A stretch of 64,000 nucleotides of DNA from Lachnoclostridium sp. An118 (GCF_002160985.1 NZ_NFLQ01000001.1:304315-368314), one strand, 5' to 3'. Positions 17,498-27,173 are shown, numbered from the stretch's first letter. Numbers and translations: made by a program. The notes: generated by a model from the letters alone, not told the origin.

Positions 17498-18139
17498 TTG
17501 GATACAAATTTAGAAAATCTGCGTTCATGGAAAAACCCGAAGGCACGTGTTAAGATCATGAGAGGCCACTTTGTCACCACCCATTCCCACGTCAATACAT
17601 ATATTGACCTGTCTACGATGAAGTCGAGATGTAACAATGCAAGGGAGACTGCCAAGGTGATGGCGGAGCCCTATCTGGCATCCACCGAGATCGATACGGT
17701 CGTGTGCCTGGACGGAATGGAAGTGGTGGGCACGTTTATAGCGGACATCCTGTCCCGGCCGGGCACCGTCTCCATCAATACGGGAAAAAACATCTCCGTT
17801 GTCACCCCGGAGACAGACAAGGCCGGACAGATGATCTTCCGGGACAACACGAAGCGCATGATAGAGGGACAGCAGGTCCTGATCGTTGCGGGTCTTATCA
17901 CGACAGGAAAGACAATGCTTCAGTCCATAGAGAGCGTCCTCTACTACGGTGGAAGGGTAAATGGCATCTGTGCCGCCTTCAGCCTTGTATCCAAGGTGGC
18001 GGGAATGGATATCAATGCAGTGTTCACTCAGAAAGAGGTGCACGGATACGAGAAATACTCTGACGGCGACTGCCCCATGTGCGCAGCCGGGAAGAAGGTA
18101 GATGCCTTTGTGAACAGCTACGGGTATTCGGCCCTCTAA
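17498..18139 (+). CDS. Orotate-phosphoribosyltransferase-like protein with an altered PRPP loop
   Basis: A 213-residue type I phosphoribosyltransferase fold. The PRPP-loop position reads VLIVAGLITTGKTM; in active enzymes two acidic residues stand where this protein has Ala-Gly, though TTGKT is kept. Other conserved blocks are HSHVNTYIDLSTMKSR, VVCLDGMEVVG and a C-terminal CPMCAAGKKVDAF with a CxxC pair. A TTG start at 17498 is chosen because GGGAGGA lies 7 bases upstream; a TTG at 17492 is too close to it. It may be a catalytically altered or ligand-sensing paralogue. It ends at a bidirectional terminator shared with rpsT. Confidence 0.75.
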   Translation: MDTNLENLRSWKNPKARVKIMRGHFVTTHSHVNTYIDLSTMKSRCNNARETAKVMAEPYLASTEIDTVVCLDGMEVVGTFIADILSRPGTVSINTGKNISVVTPETDKAGQMIFRDNTKRMIEGQQVLIVAGLITTGKTMLQSIESVLYYGGRVNGICAAFSLVSKVAGMDINAVFTQKEVHGYEKYSDGDCPMCAAGKKVDAFVNSYGYSAL

Positions 18140-18160
18140 ACGGGAGCTTCCTGTTTTCAC

Positions 18161-18199
18161 AAAAAAAGACAACCACTGACGGTATGGTTGTCTTTTTTG
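18161..18199. terminator. Bidirectional terminator between the PRTase-like gene and rpsT
   Basis: A 14-bp stem (18162-18175 with 18185-18198) has A and T runs that act as U tracts on both strands. The two genes converge on it. Confidence 0.9.
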
Positions 18200-18213
18200 T
18201 GTTCACTTTATCA

Positions 18214-18477
18214 TTAAGCAATTCCGTTTACAGCTTTTGCTAAACGGGAAATCTTTCTTGAGCAAGTGTTCTTGTGATAAACACCCTTGCTTCCTGCTTT
18301 ATTGATCTCGATCGTAGCAATCTTCAGGGCTTCTGCAGCAGCAGCGGCATCCTTGTTTGCGACGGCTGTCTCAACTTTCTTTACGCAGGTCTTTACTTTA
18401 GATTTGATTGCCTTATTTCTAGCAGCCTTTGTTTCGTTTACTAAAATCCTCTTTTTAGCAGATTTGATGTTAGCCAA
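18214..18477 (-). CDS. rpsT: 30S ribosomal protein S20
   Basis: An 87-residue, Lys/Ala-rich protein that binds 16S rRNA early in small-subunit assembly. The start is TTG at 18477, giving the canonical ANIKSAKKR N-terminus, and is fixed by GGAGGTG seven bases upstream. The in-frame ATG at 18492 overlaps that ribosome binding site and is not used. An inverted repeat in the leader (18522-18554) may have a regulatory role. The gene is divergent from gpr. Confidence 0.95.
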   Translation of the reverse strand: MANIKSAKKRILVNETKAARNKAIKSKVKTCVKKVETAVANKDAAAAAEALKIATIEINKAGSKGVYHKNTCSRKISRLAKAVNGIA

Positions 18478-18521
18478 CTTGTCCACCTCCATTAAACTAT
18501 TTCGAAATTAATCGATGACCG

Positions 18522-18554
18522 TTCGTTAGAGCCGGACACGGACGTTCTAACGAA
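18522..18554. promoter_or_regulatory. 9-bp inverted repeat in the rpsT leader / gpr upstream region
   Basis: TTCGTTAGA (18522-18530) and TCTAACGAA (18546-18554) are perfect complements; inside them CCG and CGG can pair around a 4-base loop. Depending on the transcription start, it is an rpsT 5'-UTR hairpin or an operator between divergent genes. Confidence 0.55.
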
Positions 18555-18660
18555 ACATACTAGTATATTTTATGCCAAGGTTTCCAGGATGTCAATACAT
18601 ATTTCCCAAAATATTGCAAAAACTAGCAGTAAAACAGAGACTGAAGAGAGGTTATCAGAC

Positions 18661-19614
18661 ATGATCGAGAAATACAGTATCCGGACAGACCTGGCTCTGG
18701 AGCAGAAGGAACGGTTTGAGGCTGACAATGTGGAGATTTCCGGTGTTGTGCTGGAGGAGAACTATGATGAGGAGAGGGACATCAAGGTCACGACTGTCAG
18801 GATCGAGACGGAGAATGGCGCCAGGATAATGGGAAAGCCGGTGGGGACCTACATCACCCTGGAGGCGCCGGAGCTGGCTGTGCCGGATGAGGGCTATCAC
18901 CAGGAGGTGTCTGAAGAGATCCGTCGGTTCCTCGGGCGGCTCCTGGATATGGGAAAAGAGGATTTCTCTGTCCTTGTGGCGGGGCTTGGCAACCGTCAGG
19001 TGACGCCGGACGCGCTGGGGCCCTACGTGGCGGACAATCTGAACATCACGAGGCACATTGTGAAGGAGTACGGAAAATACGCTATGGGGAAGGAGCGGGT
19101 GAGGCTCCTGAGCGCCATCGTACCCGGAGTCATGGGGCAGACGGGAATGGAGACTGTGGAGATCATCAGGGGAGTGGTGAAGGAGACCCGGCCTGACGCA
19201 GTCATTGCCATTGATGCGCTGGCGGCCAGGAATTCCAGGAGGCTGAACCGCACCGTGCAGATTTCGGACACGGGGATCAGCCCGGGCTCCGGCATCGGAA
19301 ATCAGAGAAACGCCATCACAGAGGAGACGGTGGGGGTTCCGGTCATCGCCATCGGGGTGCCCACGGTGGTGGACGCGGCCACCATTGTCAATGATGCCAT
19401 GGAAAATCTGCTCGCGCAGATGGAGCAGTCGGAGACCATGAAGGGAGTGGGCGTTGTGCTGCAGGGCTACAATGCGGCGGAAAAATACGAGCTGGTGAAA
19501 GAACTCATCGCCCCGCACCTGAACGGCATGTTTGTGACGCCAAAGGACGTGGACGAGACGGTAAAGCGTATCAGCTTTACCATATCAGAGGCCCTGAACC
19601 AGCTGTTCGCATAA
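18661..19614 (+). CDS. gpr: GPR endopeptidase (germination protease)
   Basis: A 317-residue aspartic-type protease that degrades small acid-soluble spore proteins at germination. It is made as a zymogen in the forespore. Family blocks: SIRTDLALE near the cleavage site, LVAGLGNRQVTPDALGP, GVMGQTGMET, IDALAARNSRRLNRTVQISDTGISPGSG, and PTVVDAATIVNDAM. The ATG at 18661 follows AGAGAGG; an upstream in-frame start at 18589 would add residues not typical of the family. spoIIP follows 76 bases downstream, as in many Clostridia. Confidence 0.95.
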   Translation: MIEKYSIRTDLALEQKERFEADNVEISGVVLEENYDEERDIKVTTVRIETENGARIMGKPVGTYITLEAPELAVPDEGYHQEVSEEIRRFLGRLLDMGKEDFSVLVAGLGNRQVTPDALGPYVADNLNITRHIVKEYGKYAMGKERVRLLSAIVPGVMGQTGMETVEIIRGVVKETRPDAVIAIDALAARNSRRLNRTVQISDTGISPGSGIGNQRNAITEETVGVPVIAIGVPTVVDAATIVNDAMENLLAQMEQSETMKGVGVVLQGYNAAEKYELVKELIAPHLNGMFVTPKDVDETVKRISFTISEALNQLFA

Positions 19615-19690
19615 TACAGGCTGAAATCTCATATAGTGTAAAAGCGGCAGAACGGGCCGGAGAATATGAGACGAGCAGGTGGAAGAGCTG

Positions 19691-20875
19691 TTGAAAAAGA
19701 GATGGAGGATAAACAGGATAGGGATAGGGGTGATCCTGCTTCTGCTGACCGTCTACGGGTCAGTACAGGCAGGATTTCATCCTGTGGACAGCGTAGGAGG
19801 ACAGCTGGCAAAGGCCCTGCTTGGGAACTCGGAGAAAATGTTCCTGCCGGGGGCCTTTTACATAGAGAGCGGGGCAGAGCTCTCCGCCGCGGATCTGCTG
19901 GCAGAGGGCATCGGTCTGCTGGCCCCTATTGGCACCTACGTGGACGGGCAGGAGAGTGAGGAGACGGATGTGGAGGATGCGGCTACTTTCCAGATGATCC
20001 TGGCACAGCAGGCCGGCGATGAGAATGAGGTGGGAGCTGACGGCAGCCTGGTCAGCGGCACGGACGATTCTGCCAGGACTGCCATACATACATCCGGGAC
20101 ACCCATTGACACTTCTATTGAAAAGATGAGCAGCTTTGACTATCTGATCGGAAATTTCTATACAGTGGACAGCACCACCATGATACGGCCGAACGAACTG
20201 AACGGGGCAGAGCTCCTGAGCAAGGACATGAAGATCGACCAGGGCACGGAAGGACCCAAGATCCTTGTCTATCACACCCACTCCCAGGAAATGTTCGCGG
20301 ACTCGGTGGAGGGAGATGCCTCCACCTCCATCGTGGGGATCGGGGACTATCTGACTGCACTGCTAAACGATACCTACCAAATACCCACTATCCACCACAC
20401 AGGTGTCTACGACCTGATAGACGGGAAGCTGGACCGGAGCCTGGCCTACGATCTGGCAAAGCCGGATATCCAGAAGATACTCGAGGAGAATCCCAGCATC
20501 GAGGTGGTGATAGACCTGCACAGGGACGGGGTGAACGAGGGGACTCACCTGGTGACAGAGGTGAACGGAAAGCCCACAGCCCAGATCATGTTTTTCAATG
20601 GCCTGAGCAAGACCCGCGCCAACGGGGAGATCGACTATCTGGCCAACCCCTACATCCAGGATAACCTGGCCTTCTCCCTGCAGATGCAGGTGGCGGCCAA
20701 CAATGAGTACCCGGGATTTACCAGGCGCATCTATCTGAGAGGGTACCGCTACAATATGCACTTTAAGCCCAGGAGCCTCCTTGTGGAGGCCGGAGCCCAG
20801 ACCAACACGGTGGAAGAGATGCGAAACGCCATGGAGGTGCTGGCAGACCTGCTCCACACGGTGCTGGTGGGATGA
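19691..20875 (+). CDS. spoIIP: Stage II sporulation protein P
   Basis: A 394-residue membrane-anchored peptidoglycan hydrolase (amidase/endopeptidase) of the SpoIIDMP complex that thins septal wall and drives engulfment. It has an N-terminal signal anchor (GIGVILLLLTVYGSVQA), an acidic low-complexity linker, and a catalytic domain with ILVYHTHSQEMF, VIDLHRDG and LVEAGAQTNTVEE, whose His and Glu residues are expected zinc ligands. A TTG at 19691 is preceded by AGGTGG; a GTG at 19679 is the alternative start. Confidence 0.93.
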   Translation: MKKRWRINRIGIGVILLLLTVYGSVQAGFHPVDSVGGQLAKALLGNSEKMFLPGAFYIESGAELSAADLLAEGIGLLAPIGTYVDGQESEETDVEDAATFQMILAQQAGDENEVGADGSLVSGTDDSARTAIHTSGTPIDTSIEKMSSFDYLIGNFYTVDSTTMIRPNELNGAELLSKDMKIDQGTEGPKILVYHTHSQEMFADSVEGDASTSIVGIGDYLTALLNDTYQIPTIHHTGVYDLIDGKLDRSLAYDLAKPDIQKILEENPSIEVVIDLHRDGVNEGTHLVTEVNGKPTAQIMFFNGLSKTRANGEIDYLANPYIQDNLAFSLQMQVAANNEYPGFTRRIYLRGYRYNMHFKPRSLLVEAGAQTNTVEEMRNAMEVLADLLHTVLVG

Positions 20876-20888
20876 AATTCATTTCTGT

Positions 20889-20917
20889 TTGCACGCCCCT
20901 ATATTTTGTGCTAATAT
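20889..20917 (+). promoter_or_regulatory. Promoter of the topoisomerase operon
   Basis: TTGCAC (20889-20894), 17-bp spacer, TAATAT (20912-20917). This separates housekeeping topoisomerase expression from the sporulation genes upstream. Confidence 0.65.
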
Positions 20918-20971
20918 GGAAACAGTGTGTAGAAAAGTACCAGAAATTGGAGAGGAAGGGTAAAAAGCAAC

Positions 20972-22894
20972 ATGGCGAACAAGAATACGTATGATGCGGA
21001 GAGCATTTCTGTACTGGAAGGCCTGGAGGCGGTGCGCAAGCGTCCGGGTATGTACATTGGCAGTGTTTCCACCAAGGGGCTGAACCACCTCATCTACGAG
21101 ATCGTGGACAATTCCGTGGATGAGCATCTGGCCGGCTACTGCACGGAAATCAGGGTCACGCTGGAGAAGGACGGCTCCTGCACCGTCAGCGACAACGGGC
21201 GGGGTGTCCCTGTGGGCATGCACGTAAAAGGTGTTCCCGCGGCGAGGCTTGTCTATACGACCCTCCATGCCGGCGGAAAATTTGATGACTCTGCCTACAA
21301 GACCAGCGGCGGTCTCCACGGCGTGGGCTCATCGGTAGTCAACGCCCTCTCGGTATATATGGATGTGGAGATCAGCAGGGACGGCTATATCCACCACGAC
21401 CGATATGAGCGGGGCGTGCCTGTAGTGGAGCTGGAGGACGGGCTCCTTCCCAAGATCGGAAAGACAAAGAAGACCGGAACCAAGGTGAACTTCCTGCCTG
21501 ATGACACCATTTTTGAGAAGACAAAGTTCCGGGGGGAAGAAGTCAAGAGCCGCATGCACGAGACCGCCTATCTCAATCCCTCTCTTACTATTATATATGA
21601 AGATAAGCGGGGACCGGAGCCGGAGAAGATCACGTACCATGAGCCGGACGGCATCCTTGGCTTTATACGGGAGCTGAATGAGAAGAAGGAAGTGGTCCAT
21701 GAGCCGGTCTACTTTAAAGGTGAGGCCGACGGCATCGAGGTGGAGGCGGCCTTCCAGTATGTCAATGAATTTCACGAGAACGTACTGGGATTCTGCAATA
21801 ATATCTACAATGCGGAGGGGGGCACCCATCTGACTGGCTTTAAGACGACATTTACCACGGTCATGAACCAGTATGCCAGAGAGCTGGGCATCCTGAAGGA
21901 GAAGGACGCCAACTTCACCGGGGCGGATATCCGCAATGGAATGACCGCTATCATTTCCATCAAGCATCCGGATCCGAGATTTGAGGGGCAGACCAAGACC
22001 AAGCTGGATAACCCGGACGCGGCCAAGGCGGTCAGCAAGGTGACAGGAGACGAGATCGTCCGGTACTTTGACCGGAATCTGGACAACCTGAAAAAAGTCC
22101 TGTCCTGCGCGGAGAAAGCGGCCAAGATAAGGAAGACGGAGGAGCGCGCCAAGACCAACCTTCTCACAAAACAGAAATATTCTTTTGACAGCAACGGGAA
22201 GCTGGCCAACTGCGAGAGCCGGGACGCCTCCAAGTGTGAGATCTTTATCGTGGAGGGAGACTCTGCGGGAGGCTCCGCAAAGACGGCAAGAGACCGCATG
22301 TTCCAGGCCATCCTTCCCATCCGTGGAAAGATCCTGAACGTGGAGAAGGCCAGCATTGACAAGATCCTGGCCAACGCGGAGATCAAGACCATGATAAACG
22401 CCTTTGGCTGCGGCTTCTCGGAAGGGTATGGAAACGACTTTGACATTTCCAGATTAAGATATGACAAGATCATCATCATGGCGGATGCAGATGTGGACGG
22501 AGCTCATATTTCCACCCTGCTCCTGACGCTTTTTTACCGCTTTATGCCGGAGCTGATCTACGAGGGACATGTCTACATCGCCATGCCGCCTCTCTATAAA
22601 GCCATGCCAAAGAAGGGGGAGGAGGAGTATCTCTACGACGATAAAGCGCTGGAAAAGTACAGGAAGACTCACGACGGTCCCTTCACGCTCCAGAGATACA
22701 AAGGTCTGGGCGAGATGGACGCGGAGCAGCTCTGGGAGACCACGCTGAACCCGGAGACCCGCATCCTGAAGCTTGTGGAGATCGAGGACGCCCGCATGGC
22801 TTCCAGTGTGACAGAGATGCTCATGGGCAACGAGGTTCCGCCGAGGCGTGCGTTTATCTACGACAATGCCACAGAGGCTGAACTTGACATATAG
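20972..22894 (+). CDS. parE: Type IIA topoisomerase subunit B (ParE-type)
   Basis: A 640-residue ATPase subunit. GHKL fold: EIVDNSVDE, DNGRGVPVG and TSGGLHGVGSSVVNALS. The transducer is followed by the TOPRIM domain with EGDSAGGSAK and MADADVDGAH (acidic metal ligands) and the quinolone-contact region PLRGK-like PIRGKILNVEKA. It partners the next gene, 16 bases downstream. Lachnospiraceae usually keep gyrBA near the origin, so this is likely the second set, topoisomerase IV; the missing GyrA-box in the partner supports that. Assignment to ParE rather than GyrB is inference. Confidence 0.85.
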   Translation: MANKNTYDAESISVLEGLEAVRKRPGMYIGSVSTKGLNHLIYEIVDNSVDEHLAGYCTEIRVTLEKDGSCTVSDNGRGVPVGMHVKGVPAARLVYTTLHAGGKFDDSAYKTSGGLHGVGSSVVNALSVYMDVEISRDGYIHHDRYERGVPVVELEDGLLPKIGKTKKTGTKVNFLPDDTIFEKTKFRGEEVKSRMHETAYLNPSLTIIYEDKRGPEPEKITYHEPDGILGFIRELNEKKEVVHEPVYFKGEADGIEVEAAFQYVNEFHENVLGFCNNIYNAEGGTHLTGFKTTFTTVMNQYARELGILKEKDANFTGADIRNGMTAIISIKHPDPRFEGQTKTKLDNPDAAKAVSKVTGDEIVRYFDRNLDNLKKVLSCAEKAAKIRKTEERAKTNLLTKQKYSFDSNGKLANCESRDASKCEIFIVEGDSAGGSAKTARDRMFQAILPIRGKILNVEKASIDKILANAEIKTMINAFGCGFSEGYGNDFDISRLRYDKIIIMADADVDGAHISTLLLTLFYRFMPELIYEGHVYIAMPPLYKAMPKKGEEEYLYDDKALEKYRKTHDGPFTLQRYKGLGEMDAEQLWETTLNPETRILKLVEIEDARMASSVTEMLMGNEVPPRRAFIYDNATEAELDI

Positions 22895-22910
22895 AAGGGA
22901 GTAAAGAGAT

Positions 22911-25151
22911 ATGCCGGAAGAACAGATCATACGGACAGAATACTCTGATCTGATGAAAAAATCATATATCGACTACGCCATGAGCGTGATCATTGCCAGG
23001 GCTCTCCCGGATGTGCGGGACGGGCTGAAGCCTGTCCAGAGACGTACTCTCTACGATATGCATGAGCTGGGCATCCGCTGGGACAGGCCCTACAGAAAAT
23101 GCGCCCGTATCGTGGGAGATACCATGGGCAAATACCACCCTCACGGGGACAGCTCCATCTACGAGGCCCTGGTGGTCATGGCCCAGGACTTCAAGAAGGG
23201 CATGGTGCTTGTGGACGGCCACGGCAACTTTGGCTCCATAGAGGGAGACGGGGCGGCTGCCATGAGGTACACTGAGGCAAGACTTGCCAAATTTACCCAG
23301 ATGGCGTTCCTCCAGGATCTGGACAAGGACGTTATCAATTTTGTCCCCAACTTTGATGAGACGGAGAAAGAGCCGGAAGTGCTGCCGGTGCGTGTTCCCA
23401 ACCTTCTGGTCAACGGGGCGGAGGGAATTGCCGTCGGCATGGCTACCAGCATCCCCACCCACAATCTGGGCGAGGTCATCGATGCGGTGAAAGCCTATAT
23501 GAAAAACGATGATATCAGCACAAGACAGCTGATGAAATATGTGAAAGGTCCGGATTTCCCCACAGGGGGCATCGTGGTAAACAAAGACGACCTTCTGAAT
23601 ATCTACGAGACCGGTGTGGGCAAGATCAAGATCCGGGGCAAAGTGGAAGTGGAGGACATGAAAGGCGGCAAGCAGCGCCTTGTCATCACAGAGATCCCCT
23701 ACACCATGATCGGCGCCGGCATCGGAAAGTTCCTCAACGATGTGTGCGCCCTTGTGGAGACGAAGAAGACGGGGGATATCGTGGACATTTCCAACCAGTC
23801 TTCCAAGGAAGGCATCCGCATTGTCATTGAGCTGAAAAAAGGCGCGGATGTGAAGAACCTGACCAACATGCTCTACAAGAAGACCAGGCTGGAAGACACC
23901 TTCGGCGTCAACATGCTGGCGGTGGCGGACGGGCGCCCGGAGACCATGGGCCTCAAGAAGATCATCGAGCACCACGTGGATTTCCAGTTTGAGCTGGCCA
24001 CCAGAAAATATAAGACTCTCCTGGCAAAAGAGCTGGAGAAAAAAGAGATACAGGAAGGTCTCATAAAAGCCTGCGATGTTATTGACCTGATCATCGAGAT
24101 CCTTAGGGGCAGCCGCAGCGTCCAGGATGCGAAGGCCTGCCTCACCCAGGGCCTTACGGAAAACATCACCTTCAAGTCAAAGATCTCAAAGAAGATGGCA
24201 TCCATGCTGCGGTTCACAGAGCGCCAGGCGGACGCCATCCTGCAGATGCGGCTGTACCGGCTCATTGGTCTGGAGATCGACGCCCTCATGAAGGAGCATG
24301 AAGAGACACTGGCCAACATTGCCCGGTATGAGGATATCCTGAACAATTATGACTCCATGGCGGACGTCATCATAGAGGAGCTGGACGCCTTTAAAAAGGA
24401 ATTTGCTGTTCCAAGAAAAACCGTGGTGGAGAATGCGGAAGAGGCGGTCTTCGAGGAGAAGAAGATCGAGGAGCAGGAAGTGGTGTTCCTGATGGACCGT
24501 TTCGGCTACGCAAGGTGCGTGGACACGTCCACCTACGAGAGGAACAGGGAGGCAGCGGACAGCGAGAACAGGTTCGTCCTCACCTGTCTCAACACAGGAA
24601 AGATCTGTATTTTCACCGACACAGGAAAAATGCACCAGGTAAAGGTGCTGGATGTGCCCTACGGAAAATTCCGGGATAAGGGCCAGCCCATAGATAATAT
24701 GAGCAATTTTGACAGTACATCTGAGGAGATCGTCTACATGTGCGATGGGGAGCAGATGCGCTTTGCCATGCTGTTCTTTGCCACCAGACAGGGAATGGTC
24801 AAGAAGGTGGCCGGGACCGAGTTCCAGGTGTCCAAGCGGACCATAGCCGCCACCAAGCTGCAGGAGGGGGATGCCCTTGTCACGGTGGCTGTGATCAACG
24901 ACAACCAGTACGTGGTGCTGCAGACAAAGGACGGTTATTTCCTGCGGTTCCAGGCGGAGGAGGTCTCCGAGAAGAAGAAGGGGGCCGTGGGTGTCCGGGG
25001 CATCAGGCTTCGGAAGAACGACGAGCTGGAGGCCGCCTATCTCTTCGAGGACGGAGAGGATGCGAAGGCACTCTACAAGGAGAAGGAGGTGGCTCTGAAC
25101 CGGCTGCGGATAGGGAAGAGAGACACCCAGGGAGTGAAGAACCGGGGATAA
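22911..25151 (+). CDS. parC: Type IIA topoisomerase subunit A (ParC-type, lacks a GyrA-box)
   Basis: A 746-residue DNA breakage/reunion subunit. The catalytic Tyr is in [10 protein letters not shown]; the quinolone-determining region reads [12 protein letters not shown], with Ser and acidic Glu at the two classical resistance positions. The coiled-coil gate and a C-terminal beta-pinwheel follow. Where GyrA has the QRRGGRG GyrA-box, this protein reads [13 protein letters not shown], so DNA wrapping and negative supercoiling are unlikely; decatenation by topoisomerase IV is the better guess. It forms a two-gene operon with parE. Confidence 0.85.
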   Translation: MPEEQIIRTEYSDLMKKSYIDYAMSVIIARALPDVRDGLKPVQRRTLYDMHELGIRWDRPYRKCARIVGDTMGKYHPHGDSSIYEALVVMAQDFKKGMVLVDGHGNFGSIEGDGAAAMRYTEARLAKFTQMAFLQDLDKDVINFVPNFDETEKEPEVLPVRVPNLLVNGAEGIAVGMATSIPTHNLGEVIDAVKAYMKNDDISTRQLMKYVKGPDFPTGGIVVNKDDLLNIYETGVGKIKIRGKVEVEDMKGGKQRLVITEIPYTMIGAGIGKFLNDVCALVETKKTGDIVDISNQSSKEGIRIVIELKKGADVKNLTNMLYKKTRLEDTFGVNMLAVADGRPETMGLKKIIEHHVDFQFELATRKYKTLLAKELEKKEIQEGLIKACDVIDLIIEILRGSRSVQDAKACLTQGLTENITFKSKISKKMASMLRFTERQADAILQMRLYRLIGLEIDALMKEHEETLANIARYEDILNNYDSMADVIIEELDAFKKEFAVPRKTVVENAEEAVFEEKKIEEQEVVFLMDRFGYARCVDTSTYERNREAADSENRFVLTCLNTGKICIFTDTGKMHQVKVLDVPYGKFRDKGQPIDNMSNFDSTSEEIVYMCDGEQMRFAMLFFATRQGMVKKVAGTEFQVSKRTIAATKLQEGDALVTVAVINDNQYVVLQTKDGYFLRFQAEEVSEKKKGAVGVRGIRLRKNDELEAAYLFEDGEDAKALYKEKEVALNRLRIGKRDTQGVKNRG

Positions 25152-25177
25152 AACAGGAAAAATCTGTGTAAAACCCC

Positions 25178-25206
25178 TTGATTTCCTGAAAAAGGAGTGC
25201 TATACT
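25178..25206 (+). promoter_or_regulatory. Promoter of the rimP-nusA-infB operon
   Basis: TTGATT (25178-25183), 17-bp spacer, TATACT (25201-25206). It lies 160 bases before rimP. Confidence 0.75.
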
Positions 25207-25211
25207 ATATG

Positions 25212-25365
25212 CCAGTTACATAAGCATGCGGCAGAAGAGTGGACGAAAGTTCACTCTTCTTTATATGATAGGGAGCTTTTCCATTTTTCATATAGTTTCC
25301 GCTGGGTCTATGTCTTTATCAGCGCCCTGCAGAAGGCGCTCACAGGAGTGATGGGAGGTTTTACA
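25212..25365 (+). promoter_or_regulatory. Structured 5' leader of the rimP operon
   Basis: Three consecutive perfect hairpins are visible: AGAAGAGTG/CACTCTTCT (25233-25241, 25252-25260), TATATGA/TCATATA (25262-25268, 25288-25294) and AGCGCC/GGCGCT (25321-25326, 25335-25340). No family was recognised. The first has a short T-rich tail and might act as an attenuator. Confidence 0.5.
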
Positions 25366-25833
25366 TTGGCGAAAAGAGAAACGTATGAACAGAAGACCGA
25401 GGAGATCCTTCTTCCCATTGTGGAGAAGAACGGATTTGAACTGGTGGACGTAGAGTATGTCAAGGAGGGCGGCAACTGGTACCTGAGAGCCTACATCGAC
25501 AAGCCGGGAGGCATTAATGTGGACGACTGCGAGATCGTCAGCCGGGAGCTGTCGGATATACTGGATGAGAAGGACTTCATCGATGAGGCATACATCCTGG
25601 AGGTCAGCTCCCCGGGACTGGGACGCCCGCTGAAGAAGGAGAAGGATTTCAAGAGGAGCCTTGGGCAGGAGGTGGAAGTCCGCACGTACCGGATGATGGA
25701 CAGGAAAAAGGAGTTCACCGGCATCCTGAAGGATCATGATAAGGACACTGTAACAATAGAGATGGAAGATGGAAGCTTAAAAACATTTGAGAAAGGCGAT
25801 ATCGCGCTTATTCGTCTGGCATTCGATTTTTAG
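25366..25833 (+). CDS. rimP: Ribosome maturation factor RimP
   Basis: A 155-residue cytoplasmic factor needed for 30S maturation. Conserved blocks are ELVDVEYVKEGGNWYLRAYIDKPGGINVDDCE, VSSPGLGRPLKKEKDF and a C-terminal SH3-like half (GQEVEVRTYR, GILKDHDKDTVTIEM). A TTG start at 25366 is set by GGGAGG seven bases upstream; an ATG at 25351 overlaps that site. It is first in the operon with nusA and infB, as in nearly all Firmicutes. Confidence 0.95.
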   Translation: MAKRETYEQKTEEILLPIVEKNGFELVDVEYVKEGGNWYLRAYIDKPGGINVDDCEIVSRELSDILDEKDFIDEAYILEVSSPGLGRPLKKEKDFKRSLGQEVEVRTYRMMDRKKEFTGILKDHDKDTVTIEMEDGSLKTFEKGDIALIRLAFDF

Positions 25834-25851
25834 TTTTAGGAGGAAAGTCAC

Positions 25852-27165
25852 ATGAACACAGAATTACTGGAAGCGTTGAATATTTTGGAGAAGGAGAAGG
25901 ACATCAGCAAGGATACGCTGATGGATGCCATTGAGAATTCTCTCATCAATGCGTGCAAGAACCATTTCGGAAAGGCAGACAATATCAAGGTCATCATGGA
26001 CAGAGAGACATGCGACTACAAGCTTCTCCAGGAGAAGACGGTCGTAGAGGAAGTGGAAGACAAGGTGGAGGAGATCAGCCTTGAGGACGCAAAGAACATT
26101 GACAGCAAGTATGAGCTGGGCGATGTGGTCCAGATTCCGGTGGAGTCCAAATCTTTTGGCCGTATCGCCACACAGAACGCCAAGAACCTGATCCTCCAGA
26201 AGATACGCGAGGAGGAGAGGAAGGTCATCTACGACCAGTATTTTGAGAAAGAGAAGGATATCGTGACCGGTATCGTTCAGCGCTATGTCGGGAAGAACAT
26301 CAGCATCAACCTGGGCAAGGCGGACGCCATGCTGACGGAGAACGAGCAGGTAAAGGGCGAGGTGTTCAAGCCCACAGAGCGCATCAAGCTGTACGTGGTG
26401 GAGGTCAAGAATACGACAAAGGGCCCGAAGATCCTCGTATCACGTACCCATCCGGAGCTGGTGAAGCGTCTCTTTGAGGCTGAGGTTACCGAGGTGAAGG
26501 ACGGCATCGTGGAGATAAAGAGCATTGCCAGAGAGGCGGGAAGCCGCACGAAGATCGCTGTCTGGTCCAATGACCCGGACGTGGACCCGGTGGGCGCCTG
26601 CGTCGGCATGAACGGCGCCAGGGTCAATGCCATCGTGAATGAGCTGAGAGGCGAGAAGATCGACATCATCAACTGGGATGAGAACCCGGGCATCCTCATC
26701 GAGAACGCCCTGAGCCCGGCCAAGGTCATCTCTGTTATGGCTGACCCGGACGAGAAGACGGCCAGCGTCATCGTGCCGGACTATCAGCTCTCCCTTGCCA
26801 TCGGAAAAGAAGGGCAGAACGCAAGGCTGGCAGCCCGTCTGACCGGATACAAGATCGACATCAAGAGCGAGACCCAGGCCATCGAGTCCGGCGAGCTCCC
26901 GGAGAACTACATGGAGCTTGGCGAGGGCGTATACGAGGAGGAAGTATACGAGGACGGCTACGATGACAACTATGATGAGAATTATGATGAGAACTACGAT
27001 GACTACGGCTATGACGAGGAAGGCTACGGCGATGGCGAAGAGGAGTACGGTGACGGGTACGACGACGGGTACAGCCAGGAGGAAGAGCCCTATGCCGGCG
27101 ACTACGAGGAAGAGCCGTACGGCGATGACCAGGATGACATAGGATTCCATGAAACAGAAGAATAG
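25852..27165 (+). CDS. nusA: Transcription termination/antitermination factor NusA with an acidic Tyr-rich tail
   Basis: A 437-residue RNA polymerase-binding factor: N-terminal NTD (residues 1-130), S1 domain ([20 protein letters not shown]), KH1 ([22 protein letters not shown]) and KH2 ([25 protein letters not shown]). After residue 350 comes an unusual tail of about 75 residues built of Tyr, Asp, Glu and Gly ([19 protein letters not shown] pattern). The start follows AGGAGG. Its tail is disordered by composition and replaces the acidic repeats seen in proteobacterial NusA. Confidence 0.95.
   Translation: MNTELLEALNILEKEKDISKDTLMDAIENSLINACKNHFGKADNIKVIMDRETCDYKLLQEKTVVEEVEDKVEEISLEDAKNIDSKYELGDVVQIPVESKSFGRIATQNAKNLILQKIREEERKVIYDQYFEKEKDIVTGIVQRYVGKNISINLGKADAMLTENEQVKGEVFKPTERIKLYVVEVKNTTKGPKILVSRTHPELVKRLFEAEVTEVKDGIVEIKSIAREAGSRTKIAVWSNDPDVDPVGACVGMNGARVNAIVNELRGEKIDIINWDENPGILIENALSPAKVISVMADPDEKTASVIVPDYQLSLAIGKEGQNARLAARLTGYKIDIKSETQAIESGELPENYMELGEGVYEEEVYEDGYDDNYDENYDENYDDYGYDEEGYGDGEEEYGDGYDDGYSQEEEPYAGDYEEEPYGDDQDDIGFHETEE
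26936..27150 (+). repeat. Degenerate GAY/TAY-rich repeat encoding the NusA acidic tail
   Basis: Tandem imperfect units of the type tatgatgagaat and gacgggtacgac encode Tyr-Asp-(Asp/Glu)-Asn and Gly-Asp-Gly-Tyr motifs. Such tracts are prone to length change by slippage. Confidence 0.7.
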
Positions 27166-27173
27166 GTGATCAT

